DNA of 64,000 nucleotides from contig NZ_CP064266.1 in NCBI RefSeq assembly GCF_022811845.1, positions 682,001 to 746,000 on the forward strand, in the 5' to 3' direction. The notes below the pieces were generated by a model, which had not been told where the DNA came from, did not search any database, and was given only the letters and a program-made list of their open reading frames with translations. Numbering within the stretch: position 1 is the stretch's first letter; every line of letters starts with the position of its first letter. The position numbers and the translations under genes were made by a program. This DNA comes from Bacillus pseudomycoides (GTDB lineage: Bacteria > Bacillota > Bacilli > Bacillales > Bacillaceae_G). Positions 39,218-47,995 of this stretch are shown here, piece by piece.

Positions 39218-41626
39218 TTAGTTTGCTACGATATTAACAAGTTTTCCAGGAACTACAATTACTTTACGTACTGTTTTCCCTTCAATTTGCTCTTTCACTT
39301 CTTCAAGAGCAAGTTGTTCCATTTCTTCTTTTGATGCGTCTTTTTTCGTTTTCAGTTTTGCACGAACTTTACCCATAACTTGAACAACGATTTCAACTTC
39401 GTCTTCTACAAGTTTAGACTCATCAAATGTTGGCCAGTTTGCATATGTGATTGTTTCACTGTATCCAAGTTTGCTCCAAAGCTCTTCCGCAACGTGCGGT
39501 GCAACTGGTGCAATCATTTTCACGAAACCTTCTACATATTCTTTCGGAAGAGCTTCTGCTTTATATGCATCATTAATGAACATCATCATTTGAGAAATTG
39601 CAGTGTTAAAACGAAGCTCTGCATAATCTTCCGTTACTTTCTTCACTGTTTGATGGTATGCTTTTTCAAGCTCTTTATTCGGTGCATCTGTAATTTTTTC
39701 ACTTAGTTCACCGTTATCTTGAACGAATAGGCGCCATACGCGATCTAAGAAGCGGCGGGCTCCATCAAGACCATTTTCAGACCAAGCAATTGAAGCATCT
39801 AATGGTCCCATAAACATTTCGTAAAGACGAAGTGTATCTGCACCATGACTTGCTACGATATCATCAGGATTTACAACGTTACCTTTTGATTTACTCATTT
39901 TCTCGTTGTTTTCACCTAGAATCATACCTTGGTTAAATAATTGTTGGAATGGCTCTTTCGTTGGAACCACACCGATATCATATAATACTTTATGCCAGAA
40001 ACGAGCATATAGTAAGTGAAGTACAGCGTGCTCTGCACCACCGATATAAATATCAACTGGAAGCCATTGTTTTACTTTTTCAGGATCTACAAGTGCTTCA
40101 CTGTTGTTTGGATCGATGTAGCGTAGGTAATACCAGCAGCTACCAGCCCATTGCGGCATTGTATTTGTTTCACGACGACCCTTTTTACCAGTCTCAGGAT
40201 CTACAACGTTCACCCACTCTTCAATGTTTGCAAGTGGTGATTCACCTGTACCAGATGGACGAATGTTTTCTGTTTTTGGAAGAACTAATGGTAATTCTTC
40301 TTCTTTCACAGCTGTCATTGTGCCATCTTCCCAATGGATAACTGGAATTGGCTCACCCCAATAACGTTGACGGCTGAATAACCAATCACGAAGACGGTAT
40401 GTTACTTTTTGATTTCCTGCACTTGTTACTTCAAGCCATTCAATCATTTTTGCAATTGCTTCTTCTTTATTTAAACCATCTAAGAATGCTGAGTTTACGT
40501 GCGCGCCATCACCTGTATGTGCTTCTTTTGTGATGTCTCCGCCTTTTACAACTTCTTTCATAGGAAGATCAAATGTTTGTGCAAATTCATAATCACGCTC
40601 ATCGTGAGCTGGAACTGCCATTACAGCACCTGTTCCGTAAGTTGCAAGAACATAGTCAGCGATCCAAATTGGTAATTTCTCACCGTTTACTGGGTTAATT
40701 GCATAAGCACCAGTGAATACGCCTGTTTTTTCTTTCGCAAGTTCTGTACGCTCTAAATCACTTTTCGCTTTTACAGAATCAATGTATGCTTCCACTGCTT
40801 CTTTTTGATCAGCAGTTGTAATTTCTGCAACAAGCGCATGCTCTGGAGCAAGCACGCAGTAAGTTGCACCAAATAACGTATCAGGACGCGTTGTAAAGAT
40901 TGTAAACTTCTTATCTGTACCATCGATATTGAAGTGTACTTCTGCACCTTCAGAACGACCAATCCAGTTACGCTGCATATCTTTTAAGCTTTCCGGCCAA
41001 TCAAGATCATCTAGATCTTCAAGTAGACGATCTGCATATGCAGTAATTTTTAACATCCATTGTTTCATTGGACGACGCTCAACAGGATGTCCGCCGCGCT
41101 CACTCTTGCCATCGATTACTTCTTCGTTTGCAAGTACTGTACCAAGTGCTGGGCACCAGTTTACAGGAATTTCATCTACGTAAGCTAATCCTTTTTCAAA
41201 TAGCTGTAAGAAAATCCATTGTGTCCATTTGTAGTAGTTTGGATCTGTTGTATTTACTTCACGGTCCCAATCATAAGAGAAACCTAATGCTTTAATTTGA
41301 TTGCGGAACGTGTTAATGTTTTTCTCTGTAAATTCTGCTGGGCTGTTTCCAGTATCAAGTGCATATTGCTCTGCTGGAAGACCGAATGCATCCCATCCCA
41401 TTGGATGAAGAACATTATATCCTTGCATACGTTTCATACGAGATAAAATATCCGTTGCTGTATATCCTTCTGGATGTCCTACGTGTAGGCCTGCACCTGA
41501 TGGATATGGGAACATATCTAGTGCATAAAATTTTGGTTTTTCTGTCTCATCTGGCGTGCGGAATGTTTTATTCTCTTCCCAATACGATTGCCACTTCTTC
41601 TCAATTTCTTGATGATTAAAGCTCAT
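39218..41626 (-). CDS. leuS: Leucyl-tRNA synthetase LeuS
   Basis: 802 residues from ATG 41626 (MSFNHQEIEKKWQSYWEENK), preceded by GGAGGATATCTC; the frame to 41644 would cover that site. Class I synthetase signatures: PYPSGAGLHVGHPEGY (HIGH motif, about 41-56) and NEKMSKSKGN (KMSKS, about 577-586). The CP1 editing domain (about 220-420) has TTRPDTLFGATYCVLAPEH (in part) and GTGAVMAVPAHDERDYEFA. It charges tRNA-Leu in the cytoplasm and is controlled by an upstream T-box. Confidence 0.97.
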   Translation of the reverse strand: MSFNHQEIEKKWQSYWEENKTFRTPDETEKPKFYALDMFPYPSGAGLHVGHPEGYTATDILSRMKRMQGYNVLHPMGWDAFGLPAEQYALDTGNSPAEFTEKNINTFRNQIKALGFSYDWDREVNTTDPNYYKWTQWIFLQLFEKGLAYVDEIPVNWCPALGTVLANEEVIDGKSERGGHPVERRPMKQWMLKITAYADRLLEDLDDLDWPESLKDMQRNWIGRSEGAEVHFNIDGTDKKFTIFTTRPDTLFGATYCVLAPEHALVAEITTADQKEAVEAYIDSVKAKSDLERTELAKEKTGVFTGAYAINPVNGEKLPIWIADYVLATYGTGAVMAVPAHDERDYEFAQTFDLPMKEVVKGGDITKEAHTGDGAHVNSAFLDGLNKEEAIAKMIEWLEVTSAGNQKVTYRLRDWLFSRQRYWGEPIPVIHWEDGTMTAVKEEELPLVLPKTENIRPSGTGESPLANIEEWVNVVDPETGKKGRRETNTMPQWAGSCWYYLRYIDPNNSEALVDPEKVKQWLPVDIYIGGAEHAVLHLLYARFWHKVLYDIGVVPTKEPFQQLFNQGMILGENNEKMSKSKGNVVNPDDIVASHGADTLRLYEMFMGPLDASIAWSENGLDGARRFLDRVWRLFVQDNGELSEKITDAPNKELEKAYHQTVKKVTEDYAELRFNTAISQMMMFINDAYKAEALPKEYVEGFVKMIAPVAPHVAEELWSKLGYSETITYANWPTFDESKLVEDEVEIVVQVMGKVRAKLKTKKDASKEEMEQLALEEVKEQIEGKTVRKVIVVPGKLVNIVAN

Positions 41627-41670
41627 GAGATATCCTCCATTCAAGTTATATTTATTTTCACCGCCTAAAA

Positions 41671-41945
41671 TACAAAAAACCTCTCATCCCTAGAAAGGGA
41701 CGAGAGGTTATAGATTCCCGCGGTACCACCCTAAATTAATGTAATAAAAGATGTTCAAAACGTCCGGTAAAGGTCGCTAAACAAGCATCAATATATACAT
41801 TCGCTTAGATCCGTAACGTGGATTAACGGCAATTGCTACTTCATTTCACAACTGCAACTCAAAGGCGAGTTCATAACGAAACGTGGATTGACTTGCACCG
41901 ACCGTCAACTCTCTAAACCAGCTTCTATTACTACTACTCCTTCTC
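41671..41945 (-). promoter_or_regulatory. T-box riboswitch of leuS (Leu specifier)
   Basis: On the minus strand the conserved T-box AGGGTGGTACCGCGG (near 41720-41735) can form the antiterminator. It is followed by a terminator stem CCTCTCGTCCC/GGGATGAGAGG with a T run (41671-41712). The long upstream stem I region includes TTATGAACTCGCCTTTGAG, where CTC in the GAACTC specifier bulge is a Leu codon. Uncharged tRNA-Leu should turn on leuS. Confidence 0.93.
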
Positions 41946-42007
41946 ACTGTTATTACAATATGAGTTAATTTAAATATATTCTAAAACAAGTTACATGTTC
42001 CGTCAAA

Positions 42008-43201
42008 CTAAACTGCAATTTTTTCTTCGACTGTTTCTTCCACTTTTACTCGTTTATCATACATACTCGTTGCGATAAGCGCTACTACAAGCATTACCAT
42101 GATCGCGATAAACAATACTTCCATATTGTATAAGTCAACGATTGCCCCGCCGACAACTGGTCCAAACATTTTCCCAACAGTCGCTGCACTATTTACAACC
42201 CCTTGATAAAAACCGAGCTTATCATTTGGTGCAAGAATATTTGCAATCGTTGGAACAGCTGGCCAAACAAATAATTCACCAATTGTTAATGTCACCATTG
42301 CGACAAGGAACATTGTAAATTGCTCTGCTTGACTAAGTACGATAAATGACACTGCAAAAATACCGATTCCGATCATAATTTGTTGTTTTAAAGAACGTTT
42401 CATCGCACGAATTATCATACTTACAAGTGGCTGCGCACAAACAATCATTGCACCGTTTATCGTCCATAACAAGCTGTAATGGCGAAGGCTAATATTTAAT
42501 TCTTGCATATGTGTCGCAATCGCGCCTTGCCATTGTACATATGTAACCCAGCATAAAGCATATGCTACACATACGATAAGAAGTGCCTTGAATCCTGGTG
42601 TAAGAGACCAACCTTTTTCCGCTTTGACCGCTTTTTGTATACTTTGTTCGTTTTTGTCCTCCATACCACGGAATCCAATAAAAGCAATTAAGAAGAAAAT
42701 AAAGTATAAAATAAAGTTCGCTAAGAAAATATAATCAAAACGATAAGAAGCAACTAAACCACCGCATGCCGTTCCAACCGCAATCCCAACGTTTTGCCCA
42801 ACATACATCGCATTAAATGCTCTTCTTCCGCCCTCTGGCCAAATCGTACCAACCATCGCATACATCGATGGAAAGACCATTCCAGAACCGAATCCAATTA
42901 ACGCTAGCCACACAACATAAAATGGCCATCCGTGGAAGAATACAAGACCTAAAATTGATACTAGTGTAATCACAATTCCAACTAAAATTGACTTATATCC
43001 GCCCCATTTATCAAATAACACACCGCCAAGCAAATTTCCGATTACTCCTGTTAACGAGTTAATCATCAATACCATTCCGGCCACAGATAATGATTTTCCT
43101 AAATGATCATGTAAATAAATTGTGTTAAAAGGCCATAAAAAAGAAGCACCTGTGACATTAATAATCATCCCAGCTACTAATAGCCATACTTTTCTTGGCA
43201 T
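42008..43201 (-). CDS. MFS transporter, YttB-like
   Basis: A 397-residue 12-TM major facilitator. TM1 reads GMIINVTGASFLWPFNTIYL, and motif A is GGVLFDKWGGYKS (about 59-71). TM segments are regularly spaced, and a central loop at about 190-210 has EDKNEQSIQKAVKAEKGW. B. subtilis yttB lies near leuS in the same way and is annotated as a putative drug efflux protein. The substrate is unknown. The ATG follows GGAGGGAAAACG. Confidence 0.85.
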   Translation of the reverse strand: MPRKVWLLVAGMIINVTGASFLWPFNTIYLHDHLGKSLSVAGMVLMINSLTGVIGNLLGGVLFDKWGGYKSILVGIVITLVSILGLVFFHGWPFYVVWLALIGFGSGMVFPSMYAMVGTIWPEGGRRAFNAMYVGQNVGIAVGTACGGLVASYRFDYIFLANFILYFIFFLIAFIGFRGMEDKNEQSIQKAVKAEKGWSLTPGFKALLIVCVAYALCWVTYVQWQGAIATHMQELNISLRHYSLLWTINGAMIVCAQPLVSMIIRAMKRSLKQQIMIGIGIFAVSFIVLSQAEQFTMFLVAMVTLTIGELFVWPAVPTIANILAPNDKLGFYQGVVNSAATVGKMFGPVVGGAIVDLYNMEVLFIAIMVMLVVALIATSMYDKRVKVEETVEEKIAV

Positions 43202-43320
43202 CGTTTTCCCTCCTATTCTGTTTTTTTCGTTCTATCCATAATAGTAAGATTGTAGTCTTTTTTAAATAGGAAGGCAACTGATTAATAGTTGGTGAAATTC
43301 AGATAATGAGATGTAGACTA

Positions 43321-43519
43321 TATAAACACAAATTAAAAAATCGATATAAAAACCCTCTTTTTTAGGCAGGCGAGAGCATCTGGTCACGCATAGAAACGGT
43401 CAGGGCCTTTTCCTGCCACATGCAAGGTTTAAAACAAAAGGAGAATGCAAGTAGCGATCATGGTGTATTCTGCACGGCAGTGACTTATATGTCGAAAAAT
43501 TAAAATGGATATATATAAA
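43321..43519 (+). repeat. bcr1-like dispersed repeat, copy 2
   Basis: About 200 bp in the same orientation as the copies at 3541 and 47355. It shares GCATAGAAACGGTCAGGGCC, TTTTCCT-CCACAT-CAAGGTTT, TGTATTCTGCA and the end AATTAAAATGGATATATATAAA (last 22 split as AATTAAAATGG + ATATATATAAA). ATAAA occurs at both ends, as expected for elements inserted at TTTAT. The pair of copies 2 and 3 is about 85-90% identical by eye over the central part. Confidence 0.85.
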
Positions 43520-43551
43520 ACCCACATCTACATAAAGAGGTGGGTTTTAGT
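43518..43551 (-). terminator. Terminator of the sigma/anti-sigma/ABC operon
   Basis: On the minus strand CCCACCTCT-TTATGT-AGATGTGGG is followed by TTTTATATA, 45 bp after the permease stop. Confidence 0.75.
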
Positions 43552-43595
43552 TCACGCTTTACAGCATTTGGAGAATACACTGAAATTTCATCCCC

Positions 43596-44468
43596 TTATA
43601 AATCACGTGATTTAAATGTACAAATCGCTATAAAAATAGCTGCTAACACATATAAAACAGCATAAACAATCATCATATTACTCGGTGTCGAAACACTCCC
43701 GAACACTCCTTGTGAGGCTATTGATAAAGGATTGTCTCCTGAATCAAATAAATAGATTGTCATTTTACGATACATTGTATCAATTGGGAATAAAAGGCTT
43801 GCGATTATGCCCATGTTTACAAGTGCTGTTTTTTGTGCCAATGTACCGATTTGTTCAACAAATCCGCCAATAAACCCAGTTCCGTACAAAATAATTAATA
43901 CAATGCCAGCATTTAATGTTGCCATACGCGTGCTTAGTAATATCGCGATGCTAATTAAAATAACAGGCTGTAGCAAGAAAAGAGCCAATGCTTTTATAAT
44001 CTGCGTCGCCGTGAAGTCTAAATGAAACGTGCTCCCTCCCATTGTTTGATGGATGAGTACGATACTTATAAACAGGAAGGCTGCGTACGCAATCAGTAAA
44101 GAGCATAAGCCGATCCATTTCCCCATTAAAAAGGAGAAGCGTGAAATTGGTCTCGTTAGCCACGTATCAATTTGATGACTTTCAATTTCATTAGCAATAC
44201 TGCCAACACTACTTAAAATAGCTAGCAACGCCGTAATAAATGAAGAAAAGTATAAACCCACTCCAAGCAGCTGTGTAGAAATAAAACTTTTGTTCATAAA
44301 ATCTTTAGCTGCCGAAAGACCACTAGATTCTCCCGGAAGGATTTCACTGACGGCATAATGAATGGCCACTCCATAAAATATTAAAAAGGCAAAAGTCATA
44401 CATAACGTAATGGTAAAAATACGCTTTAACAAAATTTCTTTAAATGATAATTTGGCGATTGCCCACAT
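43596..44468 (-). CDS. ABC-2 type transporter permease
   Basis: A 290-residue membrane protein with six hydrophobic segments. It begins MWAIAKLSFKEILLKRIFTI, the usual amphipathic start of ABC-2 permeases. It includes IESHQIDTWLTRPISRFSFLMGKWIG (in part TWLTRPISRFSFLMGKW), the coupling loop motif. It overlaps the ATPase gene by 29 bp and is the last gene of a four-gene operon after sigma factor, anti-sigma factor and ATPase. The substrate is unknown. Confidence 0.9.
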   Translation of the reverse strand: MWAIAKLSFKEILLKRIFTITLCMTFAFLIFYGVAIHYAVSEILPGESSGLSAAKDFMNKSFISTQLLGVGLYFSSFITALLAILSSVGSIANEIESHQIDTWLTRPISRFSFLMGKWIGLCSLLIAYAAFLFISIVLIHQTMGGSTFHLDFTATQIIKALALFLLQPVILISIAILLSTRMATLNAGIVLIILYGTGFIGGFVEQIGTLAQKTALVNMGIIASLLFPIDTMYRKMTIYLFDSGDNPLSIASQGVFGSVSTPSNMMIVYAVLYVLAAIFIAICTFKSRDL

Positions 44469-45405
44469 GCTGCGTCCCCTCTTTCTTATTTACCCAGTAC
44501 ATAAACACATCTTCCAAATGCGGGTGAACCGGATTTAACTGATACACAGGAATATGTAGTGCTACAAATGCTTCTAACAATCTAGGAATGTCATCTTCTT
44601 GTTGTAGCGTGATAATCCAACGCTTACGATTTTGCTGTTCTTCTATCTTCCGTACATTTTTAATAAACGAAGGCAGTTGTTTAAAGAATAATTCGCTCTT
44701 TTCACCAAGTGTTACTTCAATTTCCGTTTGAATCATCATCAATGAGCGCCAATCCCCTTGGACAATTAACTCTCCCTTATTAATAATCGCCACGTGATCA
44801 CATACATGTTCAATTTCATTTAATAGATGGCTGTTTAAAAATACTGTCTTCCCTTGGTCCCGAAGCTCTTCCATTAAATGACGCACTTCTTTCCGCCCGA
44901 TTGGATCAAGCGCAGATGTTGGCTCATCTAAAAAAATCAATTCCGGATCAGAAAGCAGGGCACAAGCAAGTCCGATACGCTGCTGCATTCCTTTTGAATA
45001 ACCGCGAATTTTTTCTTTTTCCCTACCATTTAAGCCAACTTTTTCAATAACCTCACTCATTTTTGCTTTCCGCTCACGAGAAGGAAGATCGCATAGTTTT
45101 GCATGCGTTTCAAGTAACTGCCATCCGGTCAGCCAATCAGGATAGCGAAACAGCTCAGGTAAATAGCCAATACGCCGTTTTGATTCTATTGTCCCAATCG
45201 GCTGTCCTAACATTTGCGCCATTCCAGAATCCGGATGAATTAAACCAAGCATCGTTCGCACAAACGTACTTTTCCCTGCACCGTTAGGACCTATAAATCC
45301 GAATACAGTACCGCGCGGCACATCTAATGAAATGTTGCGGATACCGCCTTTTCCGTTATATTGTTTTGTTAAGTTCTTCGTTTGAATAATCCAGTCTTGT
45401 TTCAT
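44440..45405 (-). CDS. ABC transporter ATP-binding protein
   Basis: 321 residues: Walker A GPNGAGKST (about 38-46), signature YSKGMQQRIGLA, Walker B ELIFLDEPTSALD, and the switch His in LNSHLLNEIEHV. A C-terminal extension of about 95 residues (about 215-310) is common in ABC-2 exporters. It works with the permease encoded by the overlapping gene. The ATG follows GCGGGGGTAAAAC. A GC-rich hairpin lies in the 65 bp between it and the anti-sigma gene. Confidence 0.92.
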   Translation of the reverse strand: MKQDWIIQTKNLTKQYNGKGGIRNISLDVPRGTVFGFIGPNGAGKSTFVRTMLGLIHPDSGMAQMLGQPIGTIESKRRIGYLPELFRYPDWLTGWQLLETHAKLCDLPSRERKAKMSEVIEKVGLNGREKEKIRGYSKGMQQRIGLACALLSDPELIFLDEPTSALDPIGRKEVRHLMEELRDQGKTVFLNSHLLNEIEHVCDHVAIINKGELIVQGDWRSLMMIQTEIEVTLGEKSELFFKQLPSFIKNVRKIEEQQNRKRWIITLQQEDDIPRLLEAFVALHIPVYQLNPVHPHLEDVFMYWVNKKEGTQHVGNRQIII

Positions 45406-45427
45406 GTTTTACCCCCGCTCTATACAG

Positions 45428-45465
45428 GAACAGAGCCGCCCCATTTCGCGGAGCCGCTCTTGTTC
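45428..45465 (-). other. GC-rich hairpin inside the operon, between anti-sigma and ABC genes
   Basis: On the minus strand GAACAAGAGCGGCTCC and GGGGCGGCTCTGTTC pair with one small bulge around CGCGAAAT. No T run follows, so it is more likely a processing or stabilising stem, or a partial attenuator, than a full terminator. Confidence 0.65.
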
Positions 45466-45470
45466 AATCA

Positions 45471-46634
45471 TTATTTTAATTCATTTGCAAGTTTAATAAG
45501 ATCGTTTGCATTCAAATCTTTCTCTTGCTCTTTATGTTGCTCGATCATGTGCATTTTCCCATCTTTCTCCCAAATCATTACGTTTTCATAATCTGTATTA
45601 TATAAAACGGCCTTTACTCCTTGAACCTTTGTCTCCGATACTTTTGAACCTTTTGCTACATAAGGAATCGGCAATGTATGTGTCCAATCTTGAATACCTG
45701 CAAGTTGTGTTTTCACATTCGCAGGAATAATTGGAAGCTCTAAAACTGTTTTTTGTAATTTCGTAACATCTACACCTTCTGGAACAGAAATTTTTGGTGC
45801 ATCAATTACATTATAGGAAAAAACATTGCCCTCAGCTTCTATTCGTGTACGTACTGATTCCGGAACTGTGATTGAAAATTGCTTGCCATTCAAAGTACTT
45901 TCAAACTGCGTATTGCTTTGTAGTTGTTTCAATAATTTATTAGCTTTTTCTGTATCAAGTTCAAACTGCATAATAAATGACGGATTCGCATCCACACTCG
46001 TTACACGGTACCCATTTGGCACTTTTGGAACAGCATATCCAGCTTCTCTTGCTTGCTGTTCCGACTGAAAATGAGCATCTTTTTTGCTTCCATTATCTTT
46101 GATTCCTATTTTCCCAATTCCTTTAATGGACTTTTCTCCTTCTTCCATGTTAGAGATCCATCCTTCAATTTCACGTAAATCAGAATCTGTAAGTTGAACT
46201 AACTGCACATCCTTTACTCGAAAAATCGATAACAAGTTACTTGCTCCTGCGCGCACTTGTGGAACGGTTAAGGACACACACACAATTGCCGCTGCCGCTG
46301 CCCCGGTAATCCAACGTTTAGATGATTTCTTCATATTATACCATCTTCCCTTCTTTTTACTTTCTTGACTATTCGTTTCTTCCGTTTTATGATTTTGTAT
46401 ATTTTGTTCAAAGTTTTTCCAAGCTTGATCAACATTGATATCAATTTCTTGACTAACATTTGTGAATTCATCATCCAATATCACTTGTTCCCATTGATTA
46501 AGCTTACTTACTTCTTCTAACGTCTTTTGGCATACTTTACATTGATCAAGATGTTGAATATATTGCTTTCTTTCGCCGCGATTTAATTCTCCATCTAAGT
46601 ACGCCTGAATAAATCCAATATCTTGGCATTTCAT
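45471..46634 (-). CDS. Membrane anti-sigma factor with zinc finger and DUF4367-like domain
   Basis: A 387-residue protein. The N-terminal zinc-binding anti-sigma motif is HLDQCKVCQK (His-x3-Cys-x2-Cys, about 28-37), followed by a cytosolic linker and one TM segment (WITGAAAAAIVCVSLTVPQV, about 109-128). The large extracellular part (about 130-387) has repeated beta-rich units such as GYAVPKVPNGYRVTSVDANP and the C-terminal VLYNTDYENVMIWEKDGKMH of DUF4367 type. It should hold the sigma factor encoded 3 bp upstream. The ATG follows GAAGGAGGGGTAACAA. Confidence 0.87.
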   Translation of the reverse strand: MKCQDIGFIQAYLDGELNRGERKQYIQHLDQCKVCQKTLEEVSKLNQWEQVILDDEFTNVSQEIDINVDQAWKNFEQNIQNHKTEETNSQESKKKGRWYNMKKSSKRWITGAAAAAIVCVSLTVPQVRAGASNLLSIFRVKDVQLVQLTDSDLREIEGWISNMEEGEKSIKGIGKIGIKDNGSKKDAHFQSEQQAREAGYAVPKVPNGYRVTSVDANPSFIMQFELDTEKANKLLKQLQSNTQFESTLNGKQFSITVPESVRTRIEAEGNVFSYNVIDAPKISVPEGVDVTKLQKTVLELPIIPANVKTQLAGIQDWTHTLPIPYVAKGSKVSETKVQGVKAVLYNTDYENVMIWEKDGKMHMIEQHKEQEKDLNANDLIKLANELK

Positions 46635-46637
46635 TTG

Positions 46638-47183
46638 TTACCCCTCCTTCATCCCTCTATACATCTTCCGAAATTTCGCTTTCGCTCGTGCTAGCAATGT
46701 TCCAACTGAGGACACTTCCATATGAGTAGCCTCCGCGATTTCTTTGTATTGAAACCCCGAAAACTTCATTAATAAGAGGGTGCGTTCACGCTCATCCATC
46801 TCTTTCAATGTACTTTGTACACGAGTAATTTCTTCTTTTTGAATACATTGTTCTTCCGATGACGGACTGCTAATTGACTGTTTATAATTTGCTTCTTTTT
46901 TGATTCTTGCTTGATGCCTTTTTTCAGATCGCAAATAATTATATGCTGCATAAATAGATGCTTTTGCTAGCCATGCTGATACACTTTCAAGCTGTTTCCA
47001 TTCTGTATGATATAATTGCAAAAATACTTCTTGCGCTAAATCTTCAGCAATTGTTTGCTCTCGCACAATCCGCATAATTTGTCTCACAACGTGAGCATAA
47101 TATTGTTTAAATACATCTTGAAACTGTATATTAGAAACTGAATCTTGTTCATATATATTTAACAATGAAGCTTTCACCTCCAC
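46638..47183 (-). CDS. ECF-type RNA polymerase sigma factor
   Basis: A 181-residue sigma-70 family member with region 2 (FKQYYAHVVRQIMRIVREQT, then AEDLAQEVFLQLYH) and region 4 (ERTLLLMKFSGFQYKEIAEA, then SVGTLLARAKAKFRK). It lacks regions 1 and 3, so it is ECF type. I take GTG 47183 as start, 9 bp after AAGGAGG. A TTG seven codons later with GGAGGTG upstream is a real alternative. It is the first gene of sigma, anti-sigma, ATPase, permease. Confidence 0.88.
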   Translation of the reverse strand: MEVKASLLNIYEQDSVSNIQFQDVFKQYYAHVVRQIMRIVREQTIAEDLAQEVFLQLYHTEWKQLESVSAWLAKASIYAAYNYLRSEKRHQARIKKEANYKQSISSPSSEEQCIQKEEITRVQSTLKEMDERERTLLLMKFSGFQYKEIAEATHMEVSSVGTLLARAKAKFRKMYRGMKEG

Positions 47184-47271
47184 TCGTTTCTTCCTCCTTA
47201 TTAGCCACTTTCACTATAAAGAAACCACAAATTTGCTATTTGTGACAAAAAATAAAAAATATTTTCTTGTA

Positions 47272-47400
47272 ATGGTTCATCCTTATTATAACCGTGAATT
47301 GAAACCAGTTTTAATTCCTTGTTCTCTAAGAGATTTTGTTAAGAAGCATAAATCTATATATAAGTTAAAAAACCAACATAAAAACCCCCTTTCTTTTTAG
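47272..47400 (+). pseudogene. Coding-like fragment running into a bcr1-like repeat
   Basis: An ATG opens 42 codons, MVHPYYNRELKPVLIPCSLR then DFVKKHKSI, before entering the repeat at 47355 and stopping at TAG 47398-47400. The first 29 residues look like true protein and the rest is repeat sequence. No ribosome site is seen. It may be the front part of the decayed gene on the other side of the repeat, or an unrelated remnant. Confidence 0.4.
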
Positions 47401-47554
47401 GGAGACGAGAGCATCTGGCCGCGCATAGAAACGGTCAGGGCCTTTTCCTACCACATACAAGGTTTAAAGCAAAAGGAGGCAGCAAGTGCAAGTCATGTTG
47501 TATTCTGCATAGCAACGACTTATATGTTAAAAAATTAAAATGGATATATATAAA
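47355..47554 (+). repeat. bcr1-like dispersed repeat, copy 3
   Basis: It shares with copy 2 the blocks GCATAGAAACGGTCAGGGCC, TTTTCCTACCACATACAAGG, GTATTCTGCATAGCAACGAC and the end GGATATATATAAA. Coding-like fragments lie immediately on both sides, as if the element had inserted in or between genes. Confidence 0.85.
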
Positions 47555-47562
47555 TCGAAAAA

Positions 47563-47732
47563 AACGACATTACAAATAATGATTTAGGAAAAGCAAGAGA
47601 TCGACTACATAGTTTAATTTGACTTATCCCAATGCATTAGCTCTGCGCAAGAAATTAACGAATTGAAAGAATCTATCAATGAATTAAAAGATGAGGTCCG
47701 TAGTTTAAAAGAAGAAAAAGAAAAGCTTTGAT
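47563..47732 (+). pseudogene. Decayed small gene (DLGKARDRLH family, DUF6584-like) with coiled-coil tail
   Basis: Just after the repeat, one frame reads DITNNDLGKARDRLHSLI then TGA. The next frame continues YPNALALRKKLTN then TGA. This is what one lost base would produce in a gene reading LI-x-TYPNALALRKKL. Then EINELKESINELKDEVRSLK (ending EEKEKL, TGA at 47730-47732) follows in the first frame, a heptad coiled coil. No start codon remains. The family name DUF6584 is my best recollection. Confidence 0.65.
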
Positions 47733-47816
47733 ATCGGTGATAATCTCGGATTTGTTGCTATACTAATTTTTTTGTTGCAATTATGTATATCACTCGTTAA
47801 TAAAAAAAGGGGGTGA
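47721..47816 (+). pseudogene. Fragment of a small membrane protein (DUF4083-like)
   Basis: An open frame without a start encodes KSFDIGDNLGFVAILIFLLQ then LCISLVNKKRG and TGA: one hydrophobic segment and a basic end. The F-x-IGD-plus-TM pattern recalls DUF4083 proteins. It overlaps the coiled-coil remnant in another frame, so the region is probably two adjoining decayed genes. Confidence 0.45.
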
Positions 47817-47820
47817 CACT

Positions 47821-47850
47821 CAAAAGACCGCTTTTAGCGGTCTTTTGGGG
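47821..47850. terminator. Terminator hairpin between the decayed genes and khtU
   Basis: CAAAAGACCGC-TTTTA-GCGGTCTTTTG is a perfect 11 bp stem. The remaining DNA to 47995 has no visible gene. Confidence 0.7.
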
Positions 47851-47995
47851 CAGCTCCTTTCTATATTGGAATCGTTCTCTTAAAAACACATCCTATCCCA
47901 CATGATTTCCTGTTATAACTTGCATTCTATTTTGTAATTACATCAATAGAATTATTTTATGATTAATCTTTATATTAAAATTTTTCACAGGAGAT

